Origin: DAOUBA01 sp034432855
Lineage (GTDB): Bacteria > Chloroflexota > Anaerolineae > B4-G1
Reading direction: 5' to 3'
Assembly (NCBI GenBank): GCA_034432855.1
Contig: DAOUBA010000207.1
Span: 1 to 24,356, forward strand
DNA: 24,356 bases
Shown here in pieces: positions 16,290-23,800 of the stretch. Every line of letters begins with the position of its first letter. Positions within the stretch are counted from its first letter, which is position 1. The translations under genes were made by a program, and so were the position numbers. Below the pieces are notes generated by a model. That model was not told where the DNA came from, searched no databases, and saw only the letters and a list, made by a program, of their open reading frames with translations.

Positions 16290-16318
16290 TTGGCCGGCCG
16301 CGTGTTATGAGGTAGAAT
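16290..16318 (+). promoter_or_regulatory. Possible promoter for the GNAT acyltransferase gene
   Basis: TTGGCC (16290-16295) and TAGAAT (16313-16318) are spaced by 17 bases in the 73-base gap after gene 8. The -35 box is weak, and the leader would be only about a dozen bases. Readthrough from the operon is an alternative. Confidence 0.3.
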
Positions 16319-16336
16319 TCAGTGTGGAGATTACGT

Positions 16337-17383
16337 ATGACCCTGTCGGTACATGCCTATCACGACGCAACCGGCTTTGACGTACTGGCCGACGAGTGGA
16401 ACGACCTGCTGCACCGTTCCGCCGCCGATACGATCTTTCTCACACTCGAGTTCCAGCGTACCTGGTGGCAGTGCCTGGGCGAAGGGGATTTGCTCATTCT
16501 GAGTGTGCGCGATGGCCGTGAGTTGATCGGCATTGTCCCCTTGTTCGCAACTACCGGTGTGGGCGGGCAACGGGTGCTGGCGACGGTCGGTTGCGTCGAG
16601 GTGGCCGATTACCTCGACTGGATCGCGGCTCGGGGACGGGAAGAGGCCGTGTACCGCACGGTTCTGGATTACCTGGCGACCTTACCCCCCCCATCCCCCC
16701 CCCTCGTAGGGGGGGGCAGGGGGGAGTGGGACCTGCTCGACCTGTGCAACGTCCATCAGGATTCGCCGACGCTGGCACTGCTGCCCGCTCTGGCCGAGGC
16801 ACGCGGATGGGCCGTTTCTACGACCCGCGACGATGTCTGCCCCCTCGTGCGCCTGCCCCCGACCTGGGAGGAGTACCTGCAAATGCTCGACGGCAAGCAG
16901 CGCCACGAATTGCGGCGTAAATTGCGCCGCGCCGAAGCCGAGCCGGCGCTCAGGTGGTACATCGTTGGGGCAGAGCACGATCTGGAGGGCGAAATCGAGG
17001 ATTTCCTCACCCTGATGGCGGCCAGCACTCCCGACAAGGCTGCCTTCCTCACCCCGCAGATGCGCGAGTTCTTCCGTCGCCTGGCGCGGGTGACCTACGA
17101 TGCCGGCTGGCTACAACTGGCTTTCCTGGAGATCGAGGGGCGCAAGGCGGCAGCGTATTTCAATTTTGTCTACAACAACCGTGTGATGGTCTACAACTCC
17201 GGGTTGGACTGGGCCGTGTTCCCCCAGTTTAGCGCGGGCATCGTGCTCATCGGCTACTGTATTCGCCATGCCATTGAGCAGGGGTGTGAAGTGTTCGACT
17301 TTATGCAGGGCGACGAACGGTACAAGTACGACCTGGGAGGGCAGGACGTCGAAGTGCGGCGGCTTACCGTCCGCAGGGTGTAG
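16337..17383 (+). CDS. CelD/FemAB-like GNAT acyltransferase (Acetyltransf_6)
   Basis: This soluble protein of 348 residues resembles the BioF2-like/CelD acyltransferases (COG5653 type) linked to exopolysaccharide or peptidoglycan modification. Supporting motifs are the basic stretch KQRHELRRKLRRAE, the core LAFLEIEGRKAAAYFNF, and the hallmark FDFMQGDERYKYDLG near the C-terminus. ATG 16337 is chosen over GTG 16322 because GGAG sits seven bases before it. Following the glycosyltransferase run, it may add an acyl group to a surface glycan; that role is inference. At residues ~115-131 a C-run/G-run hairpin insertion encodes PPPSPPLVGGGRG, a low-complexity loop foreign to the rest of the protein. 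Confidence 0.8.
   Translation: MTLSVHAYHDATGFDVLADEWNDLLHRSAADTIFLTLEFQRTWWQCLGEGDLLILSVRDGRELIGIVPLFATTGVGGQRVLATVGCVEVADYLDWIAARGREEAVYRTVLDYLATLPPPSPPLVGGGRGEWDLLDLCNVHQDSPTLALLPALAEARGWAVSTTRDDVCPLVRLPPTWEEYLQMLDGKQRHELRRKLRRAEAEPALRWYIVGAEHDLEGEIEDFLTLMAASTPDKAAFLTPQMREFFRRLARVTYDAGWLQLAFLEIEGRKAAAYFNFVYNNRVMVYNSGLDWAVFPQFSAGIVLIGYCIRHAIEQGCEVFDFMQGDERYKYDLGGQDVEVRRLTVRRV
16685..16724. repeat. C-run/G-run inverted repeat inside the acyltransferase gene
   Basis: The order is C8, AT, C9, TCGTA, G8, CA, G6. The inner C and G runs can pair over eight bases, and the outer six can pair after a 2x2 mismatch. It is translated in frame. Homopolymers of this length are also prone to sequencing error and slippage, yet the frame is intact. 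Confidence 0.85.
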
Positions 17384-17393
17384 GTCGTTCCGG

Positions 17394-17421
17394 TTGACAC
17401 GGGTATCCGTTTGGCTATAAT
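17394..17421 (+). promoter_or_regulatory. Consensus sigma70-type promoter for the PKD protein gene
   Basis: A perfect TTGACA (17394-17399) and a perfect TATAAT (17416-17421) are separated by 16 bases. Transcription would start near 17428, giving a leader of about 26 bases that holds AAGGAG (17442-17447), six bases before ATG 17454. Confidence 0.8.
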
Positions 17422-17453
17422 CGCAGTTGGATGCAAGCAAGAAGGAGTGGACT

Positions 17454-18408
17454 ATGAGTAGCCGCAAAAGTTTTCTCATCGCTCTTCCAGTGATCGTATC
17501 CGCATCGCTCTTGCTTCTGATCTTTGTATATCTCACCGTCGTGACGCCGGTGAATGCCCAACTTACATTTTCTGTTCGTCTGGATGGCCTAAAAAAGGAT
17601 GTGGATGGTCTGTCTTCGCGTTACATAGTCACAAATACTGAGACGTACAATGTTACCTCTATTATCCACGAGTTTTACACCGGTTCGGACGAACGTCTTT
17701 GGTTTTTCAATGACACGATCGGAGCCGGGGCAAGCAAAGTCTATAGTTTGGCCGATATGAGCGCACTTCCTGATGACTACACCGGGTACATCACGATTAC
17801 TGCCGATGGACCCATTACTGCATCTTTGCTTCCTGATGTGCTGGATGTCGTACCGCCGCAAGGCATAACCGTAGATGGATATGCCACTGGCGTTCTCTCG
17901 ACGAGCTATGTTTTCACGGCAACAGTTATGCCTGTGACAGCCACAGTGCCGATGACTTATGTGTGGCACGCCGATGCAAATTCGATGATCACCCACGTCG
18001 CCGATTTGAGCGATACGGTTGTGTATAGTTGGACGGTACCCGGACCACAAGTCATCACCGTCACTGCAGCCAATGCGGGGGCTGTGGTTACCGGCACACA
18101 TACCATCACCATTTTATACCCCGGTCGTTGCCGATTTCACGGCCACCTGTACAAGTGGCACAGTCCCGTTACACATAGTCTTTACCAATACCTCCACCGG
18201 CGACTATGTTACCAGTTTGTGGGATTTTGGCGATGGCATGACCGCGACGTATGCTCATCCATCCCATACATATACAGCGGAAGGCATATACACTGTCACT
18301 TTAACCGTGAGCGGGCCGGGAGGTACCGACGCGGAAACAAAGCCGAACTATATCGTTGTACGACGCGAGTACAAGGTTTACCTGCCCTTGGTCTTAAGGA
18401 ACTATTGA
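17454..18408 (+). CDS. Secreted PKD-domain protein, interrupted by an apparent +1 frameshift
   Basis: This is an exported surface protein. Residues ~1-36 are a signal peptide (basic SSRK, a long hydrophobic core, and the likely cleavage site VNA-Q). A beta-rich region follows, with YVWHAD and VYSWTVPGPQVITVTA. At CCCC (18119-18122) the frame breaks: the initial frame runs on as non-conserved sequence to a stop at 18575. The next frame gives a clean PKD domain (VVADFTATC, WDFGDG, HTYTAEGIYTVTLTVSG) and ends VYLPLVLRNY at 18408. Removing one C joins them as TILYPVVADF. ATG 17454 is set by AAGGAG and by the promoter. It could be a sequencing error, a pseudogene or programmed slippage. Base composition is more AT-rich than its neighbours. 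Confidence 0.75.
18119..18122 (+). other. Frameshift site in the PKD protein gene
   Basis: A four-C run marks the switch between two frames that together encode one coherent protein. One C fewer restores continuity. The upstream frame ends in HTITILYP and the downstream frame resumes at VVADF. Confidence 0.7.
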
Positions 18409-18453
18409 GGCCGGGGGTAATTGCTTACGTGCCGACTCAAGTTGCCCGCCACA

Positions 18454-18483
18454 GGCCTTCGACCAGGAGCGTCGGCGAAGGCC
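18454..18483. terminator. Possible hairpin terminator after the PKD gene
   Basis: GGCCTTCG (18454-18461) and CGAAGGCC (18476-18483) form an 8-bp stem with a 14-base loop in the ~150-base gap before the DRTGG gene. No T-run follows, so termination is uncertain. Apart from this hairpin and the following ribosome-binding site, I see nothing else in the gap. Confidence 0.35.
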
Positions 18484-18561
18484 AACGCTGGGCACAGTGT
18501 GCGCTCACTGAAGATGGCTTGATCAATTGGCATGGCTCAAATCACAGTCGGGAGGCCTGGA

Positions 18562-18954
18562 ATGAAACTCCGTGAAGTACTGGCACTGACGGAAGGGAAA
18601 CTGATCACCAAGAACGCCGACCTGGATATGGAAGTCCAGATGGGCTGCGGGGCGGACCTGATGAGCGATGTGCTTTCCTTTACCCACGAGGGCACGCTCT
18701 TGATGACCGGCCTGACCAACCCCCAGGTCGTGCGCACGGCGGAGGTCGCCGGCATCCGCGCGATCATCTTCGTGCGCGGCAAAATCCCGCCCGAAGAGAC
18801 CGTCGCCCTGGCCGAAGAGAAAGGCATCCCCTTGTTGGCCTCGAAATACACCATGTTCGAGACTTGTGGACGCCTGTACAAGGCGGGTCTCCCCAGTTGT
18901 GGGCTCTTCGAGCATGCGCTCAACCGCTGGCGTCAGGCATTCGAGGCCAGGTGA
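18562..18954 (+). CDS. DRTGG-domain protein
   Basis: This is a small cytoplasmic protein of 130 residues. It starts with KLREVLALTEGKLI and continues through GADLMSDVLSF and LLMTGLTNPQVVRTAEVAGIRA to the C-terminal IPLLASKYTMFETCGRLY, the pattern of a stand-alone DRTGG domain (the domain found between CBS and other modules in regulatory proteins). The biochemical function is not established; nucleotide binding or regulation is the usual suggestion. ATG 18562 is preferred over ATG 18532 because GGGAGG ends six bases before it. It lies 12 bases upstream of the CBS-HATPase gene, so the two are very likely co-transcribed and partner proteins. Confidence 0.8.
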   Translation: MKLREVLALTEGKLITKNADLDMEVQMGCGADLMSDVLSFTHEGTLLMTGLTNPQVVRTAEVAGIRAIIFVRGKIPPEETVALAEEKGIPLLASKYTMFETCGRLYKAGLPSCGLFEHALNRWRQAFEAR

Positions 18955-18966
18955 CGGAGCCTCTAC

Positions 18967-19899
18967 GTGAGCGAGGCGAAGAAAGAAGTCACCAAACTTC
19001 AGGAACTGACCTACGAACTCAAGGCCGGCGACGCGATGACCAGAAAGGTCATCACCGTCACCCCGCAGACCACGATGGCCGAGTTTCGTGAAATCCTGCG
19101 CGCGCATCGCATCTCCGGGACGCCGGTGCTGGAAGACAGCCGCCTGGTCGGGATTATCAGTATCGAGGACCTCATCAAGGCGTTGGCAAGTGGTGAGAGC
19201 AACGCCACCGTCGGCGAAAAGATGACCCGTACGGTCAAGACGCTCTACGCCGATGAGCCGCTCGTCCACGTTGTGGGCCAGTTCACACGCCTGGGGTACG
19301 GTCGCTTCCCCGTTGTGGACCGGAATGGCAACCTGGTCGGGATTATCACCCAGGGGGACATTGTGCGCGCCCTGCTCAAGAAACTGGAGGTAGAGTACCA
19401 CGAGGAGGAGATCCATCGCTACCGCGCCAGCCACATCTTCGAGGACATTGTGGCCGATGAGACGGCGCTGGTCTTTGGCTACCGCGTCGCAGCCCGGGAT
19501 TTTCACGCCGCAGGAACCGCCTCCGGCAACCTCAAGACCACGCTGTACCGCCTGGGGATTGCTCCCTCGATCATCCGTCGCGTGGCCGTCGCCACCTACG
19601 AGGCGGAGATGAACATCGTGGTCTTTACCGACGGCGGCGAGATCGTCGCCGAGGTGCGTCCCGATCGCATCCGGGTCGAGGCGTTGGATAAAGGCCCCGG
19701 CATTCCCGATATCGAACTGGCGATGCAGCCGGGTTACTCGACTGCGCCGGAGTGGGTGCGCGAGATGGGATTCGGCGCGGGGATGGGCCTTCCCAACATC
19801 AAAGCCTGCGCCGACGTGATGCGGTTAGAGTCCACCGTAGGTGTGGGCACGCATCTGGAGATCATCATCTACACCGGGGAGGAAGAACGCAAGGTGTGA
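18967..19899 (+). CDS. CBS-pair protein with anti-sigma-type HATPase domain
   Basis: This 310-residue cytoplasmic regulator has two CBS motifs (~24-73, with ISGTPVLEDSRLVGIIS; ~86-137, with GYGRFPVVDRNGNLVGIIT). They typically bind adenosyl nucleotides. A GHKL/RsbT-like ATPase domain follows (~155-305). The N-box is E212-xxx-N216, the G1 box is D241-KGPG, and the glycine-rich lid is GFGAGMGLP (268-276). No phosphoacceptor-histidine domain is seen, so it resembles RsbT/RsbW serine kinases rather than a sensor histidine kinase. The GTG start is supported by GGAG seven bases upstream. Together with the DRTGG gene it looks like an energy-sensing regulatory pair; its target is unknown. Confidence 0.85.
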   Translation: MSEAKKEVTKLQELTYELKAGDAMTRKVITVTPQTTMAEFREILRAHRISGTPVLEDSRLVGIISIEDLIKALASGESNATVGEKMTRTVKTLYADEPLVHVVGQFTRLGYGRFPVVDRNGNLVGIITQGDIVRALLKKLEVEYHEEEIHRYRASHIFEDIVADETALVFGYRVAARDFHAAGTASGNLKTTLYRLGIAPSIIRRVAVATYEAEMNIVVFTDGGEIVAEVRPDRIRVEALDKGPGIPDIELAMQPGYSTAPEWVREMGFGAGMGLPNIKACADVMRLESTVGVGTHLEIIIYTGEEERKV

Positions 19900-19928
19900 G
19901 TTGATGACTTGCCCCACCCTGGCAGCCA

Positions 19929-19960
19929 AACGGGGCGGCCTCGAGCGAGGCCGCCCCGTT
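19929..19960. terminator. Strong bidirectional hairpin between convergent genes
   Basis: AACGGGGCGGCCTC (19929-19942) and its exact complement (19947-19960) form a 14-bp stem with loop GAGC. It sits between the ends of the CBS-HATPase gene and the convergent toxin gene. T-tracts are minimal on both sides, so it may rely on the strong stem or act by blocking exonucleases. Confidence 0.7.
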
Positions 19961-19986
19961 GGGTGTGCATCGGACTGCGTTGCACC

Positions 19987-20352
19987 TCAACGCAGCGGCA
20001 GGTACACGATCTGATCGCGGTACTCGTCCGGTTGGCTGGCACCCCACAAAAGCAGAAGGTCCTCCAGGACCTCGCCAATATCCATCCGCCGGGGGAGTTG
20101 CACAATCCCAGGAACGTGCCGACCCAGAGCCAGATGAGCCCGAAGGTGCACAGGCATCGTGGCGCGATTGTTGGTAATCAACATGCAGCCGTGCTCCTCG
20201 ATCCAGCGCAGAATGTCCGGGTCTGGCGTGCCTTTCGGCGGCGCGTCATCGCCGCCAATAGCATAGACGCGCATCTTGGGTTCCACCCGCTCCAACTGCG
20301 CTTGGATGATGAGTGGAACGTGCTCGTCCAGCAAAAAGCAGACCACGCTCAT
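19987..20352 (-). CDS. DUF5615-like PIN-fold protein, putative toxin
   Basis: This 121-residue protein starts with VCFLLDEHVP, the acidic N-terminal motif of DUF5615/Mut7-C PIN-like proteins. It continues with DPDILRWIEEHGCMLITNNRATMPVHL and GRHVPGI. In many relatives the second site reads T-x-D-x-DF, but here it is TNNRAT, so a metal ligand of the classic PIN site may be missing or moved. Its start overlaps the DUF433 stop by four bases (ATGA), the arrangement of DUF433-DUF5615 type II toxin-antitoxin-like modules. RNase activity is inferred from the fold only. Confidence 0.8.
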   Translation of the reverse strand: MSVVCFLLDEHVPLIIQAQLERVEPKMRVYAIGGDDAPPKGTPDPDILRWIEEHGCMLITNNRATMPVHLRAHLALGRHVPGIVQLPRRMDIGEVLEDLLLLWGASQPDEYRDQIVYLPLR

Positions 20353-20693
20353 ATAGTCGGGACTGTCTGGCTGCGCTGCTGCTCGCGTTGGCGGATCAGT
20401 TCCCGCAGGCGCTGAACGGCGGGCGTCGGATGCAGTTCTTGCTCCCGGCGCTGCTGCTCAATCTCCTCGTTCACCAAACGCAGATACGCCTCCACCTGCT
20501 CCCGATTGCGCCAGTAGTAGGTCAAGGTCGCGTATACTTGCTCAATGGAAAGCGTCCGGTAGCGAGCCGCGATCTGCTCGGGAAACAACCCCAGTTCCAG
20601 GTAATCGGACAAGATCGTCTCAATACCCACCCGAGTGCCCTTGACCCGGATGTCATCAGGCGCTAGAAAATCGAAATAATCCTCCAATTGCAT
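20349..20693 (-). CDS. DUF433 protein, putative antitoxin
   Basis: This 114-residue protein begins MQLEDYFDFLAPDDIRVKGTRVG and has the helix-turn-helix-like segment LFPEQIAARYRTLSIEQVYATLTYY, both typical of DUF433. The C-terminal 45 residues are charged and probably coiled or flexible (NEEIEQQRREQEL), as expected for a toxin-binding tail. It precedes the DUF5615 gene in a translationally coupled pair. By analogy it would bind the toxin and autoregulate the promoter just upstream. GGTGAG four bases before the ATG serves as the ribosome-binding site. Confidence 0.82.
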   Translation of the reverse strand: MQLEDYFDFLAPDDIRVKGTRVGIETILSDYLELGLFPEQIAARYRTLSIEQVYATLTYYWRNREQVEAYLRLVNEEIEQQRREQELHPTPAVQRLRELIRQREQQRSQTVPTI

Positions 20694-20748
20694 AGTCTCA
20701 CCTCTTCGGCGTCATTTCCTTGTCTGACACGAGAAATCCTGCAATATC

Positions 20749-20777
20749 ATTATACTATACTCCACTTTCATGGGCAA
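20749..20777 (-). promoter_or_regulatory. Promoter for the DUF433-DUF5615 pair
   Basis: On the minus strand, TTGCCC (20772-20777) and a perfect TATAAT (20749-20754) are separated by 17 bases, about 55 bases upstream of the DUF433 start. It is divergent from the penicillin-binding protein promoter, with about 20 bases between the two -35 boxes. Confidence 0.65.
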
Positions 20778-20797
20778 CTACCTCACCAACCGGCAAT

Positions 20798-20825
20798 TTG
20801 CAATCTTCTCCCCCCCTGCTATAAT
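20798..20825 (+). promoter_or_regulatory. Promoter for the class A penicillin-binding protein
   Basis: TTGCAA (20798-20803) and TATAAT (20820-20825) are spaced by 16 bases. A start near 20832 would leave about 50 bases of leader before ATG 20884, and it places the in-frame ATG codons at 20770 and 20830 at or upstream of the transcript start. Confidence 0.65.
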
Positions 20826-20883
20826 CCTCATGCACGGAACCGCAAGCGTCCATGCACCGTCTACACGTGCGGAGAGCGAAGGT

Positions 20884-23800
20884 ATGGCAGAGCGCACCGA
20901 CCGAGATATCCTCGGCGACTTGCCCCGAAACGGCGACCGTCCCGCCCCGCTGGACGATACACAGCCCACGCCGGTCGTCTCGCCCGACGATGTGGACACC
21001 GCCGAGTTGCCGGGCGTGTTGGGTGAACCGACCATCGCGATGGATCGCGTGCCCACCGGCGCGACCCCGACTGCCGCTCTGCCCCGCGTCGCACCACCGC
21101 CCCCAGAGCGCAGCGGCTATGTCCCGGCTCGCCTGGTACCCCGGCAGCGCAACGGGCCAGAAGGGAACCTCCCACCGTCCCAGCCTGGCGCCATTCAGCG
21201 CCCCCACCCTGCCCGGCCCGCGCCCCTGGTCGCCAGACCGTTGGTAGAGCCGAAAGCGCAGGCAGACCGCCCGCCGCGCCAATGGAGGAGAAAACTGATG
21301 AGCGGTTGCTTCGCCGTCGTCGTCGTCATAGTTTTAGTCTTCTTCCTGGCCCTGGCCAGCGTCTTTATCGGCTACGTGTACATCGCCAACCAGTTGCCCT
21401 CGCCACAGGAATTGCAGGCCCGCCAGACCGCCTTCGTCAGCAGCAAGATATTCGACCGCCAGGGCCATCTGCTCTACGAGGTCACCGACCCGCACGGCGG
21501 ACGGCGCACCTACGTCCCGTTGAATGAGATGTCCCGTTACCTGATTGACGCTACCGTCGCCACCGAGGACCGCGACTTTTGGGTACACCCAGGCTTCGAC
21601 CCCATCGCCATCGCCCGTGCCTTCTACTACAATTTCTCGGAGCGACGCATCGTCTCCGGCGCCAGCACCATCCCCCAGCAGTTGGCCCGCAACGTGCTCC
21701 TCTCGCCGGAGGAACGCCTGCAAGACACCGCTGCGCGCAAGATCAAAGAGATCGTCCTGGCGACCGAACTGAGCCGTACCTACCCCAAAGAGACGATCCT
21801 GGAAATCTACCTCAACGAGATCTATTACGGCAACCTGGCCTACGGCGTCGAGGCTGCAGCCGAGACCTACTTTAACACGACCGTCAAAGACCTGACGCTG
21901 GCACAGGCGTCATTCCTTGCCGGACTGCCGCAATTGCCGGCGACCTACGATCCTTTCGGCGGCGGGCGCGACCTGGCGCTGGCCCGCCATAAAGACGTGC
22001 TCGCGCTGATGGTCGAGGATGGCTACATCACCCAGGCGCAGGCCGGAGCGGCCGCTGCCGAGATGGCAGCCTACGAGTTCCACGCCCCGCAACTCGACCT
22101 GAAAACCGCTCCCCACTTCGTCGTCTACGTGCGTCAGACTCTGGAGGCACTCTACGGCCCGGAGGCGCTCTACCGCGGCACAGGGCTACGCATCTACACC
22201 ACGCTCGACCCTGAACTGCAGGCGCTGGCCGAGCAGGCGGTGCGCGAGGGGGTGGCGGCGCTGGCCGAGCGCAACGCCACCAACGGGGCGCTGGTCGCTA
22301 TTGACCCCGCCACCGGCCATATTCTGGCGATGGTCGGCTCGGCGGATTTCAACAACGCGGCGATTGACGGCCAGGTCAACGTCGCGCTGCGCTGTCGCCA
22401 GCCCGGCTCCTCGATCAAGCCGCTCACCTACGTCGCCGCGTTCGAGCGCGGCTGGACGCCGGCAACGCTCTTCTGGGACGTGCGCACCGAATTTCCCGAT
22501 GGCGCCAACCCGCCCTACGTCCCGGTCAACTATGATGGGGAATATCACGGCCCGATGCTCCTGCGCGACGCGCTCGCCAATTCCTACAACGTCCCGGCAG
22601 TCCAGGCGCTCCAGTTCGTGGGGATTGACGGCCTGTTGGAGATCGCCACCCGGCTGGGCGTGGAATCGCTCGCCCACCCCGAAATCCACTGCCCGGAGTA
22701 TCCCTATGACCAGCGTCCGCCATACGGCCTGGCGCTCACGCTCGGCGGCGGAGAGGTCAAATTACTGGAGATGACCGGCGCCTTTGCGACCTTCGCCAAC
22801 GGCGGCGTGCGCGTGCCGCCTAGCCCGATCCTGCGCATCGAGGACAGCCGGGGCAACGTCCTGGTGGACAATTCCACCCCTACCGGAGAGCAGGTTGTCT
22901 CACCGCAGCATACCTACCTGATCACAAGTATCCTCTCCGACCGCCAGGCGCGCTGTCGCGAGTTCGTCTGCCCCAGCGTCCTGGAACTATCGCGCCCGGT
23001 AGCGGCCAAGACCGGCACGACCACCGATTTCCGCGACGGCTGGACGATCGGCTACACGCCCGACATCGCCGCCGGTGTGTGGGTGGGCAACTCGGACAAC
23101 TCGCCGATGATCAATCTCCCCGGCGGGGCCAGCGCCGCGACCATCTGGCACAATTTTATGGAGGCAGCTCACGCCGACCTGCCCGTGCGCGACTTTGTGC
23201 GCCCCCCCGGCATCGCGGAGTATGAGATCTGCGCCGACTCGGGGGCCCGTCCCACCCAGTACTGTCCGCGCCGCAAGAGGGAGGTCTTTGCCCAGGATCA
23301 GCCGCCGCTGGACGAGAGCCACGATTGGTACCAAATGGTAAAGATTGATACCCTCACCGGCCTGCTGGCAAACGAGGCCTGCCCCGATCGCGTCGCCGAG
23401 CAGTTGATGGTCGTCATCAGCGACACGGTGGGGCGCGAATGGGCGCAGGCTCACCCGGAGTATTTCAACGGCCTGCCGCTGGCGCCGACTCAGTACTGCA
23501 CCGAAAGCACCGACCGTCCATTCGTCTACATTACCGCGCCTGCTCCGGGCAGCATCGTCCAGGGCCGCGTGCAGATCATGGGCACCGTCCAGTTGCCGAA
23601 TTTTGACCACTATCAGGCGCAATATGGCCTGGGCGACGACCCCCAAGGCTGGGGCTGGATCAGCGGGCCGCATCTGGCGCAGGTACGCGATGGCTGGCTG
23701 GCCGATTGGGATACCACCTACCTGGCCCCTGGCCCCTACACGCTGCTCATCACGGCCTTCGACCGCGCACAGAACCGTTTCGAGGCGCGGGTGCTCGTCT

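Noticed and set aside
16283..16318. TTGCCA (16283) paired with TAGAAT as promoter for the acyltransferase
   Set aside because: The spacing is 24 bases, far outside the usual 16-18; the weaker TTGGCC at 16290 was kept as a low-confidence alternative.
18019..18408. Separate small gene with a PKD domain
   Set aside because: The PKD frame has no ribosome-binding site or sensible N-terminus and joins the upstream signal-peptide frame with a one-base change, so it is treated as the 3' part of one gene.
19987..20010. The C-terminal VYLPLR of the toxin as another YLPLV sorting motif
   Set aside because: The protein is cytoplasmic with no signal peptide, and the match is short; taken as chance.
20770..20883. 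Upstream extension of the penicillin-binding protein to the ATG at 20770 or 20830
   Set aside because: These codons lie at or before the predicted transcript start and have no Shine-Dalgarno, unlike ATG 20884.
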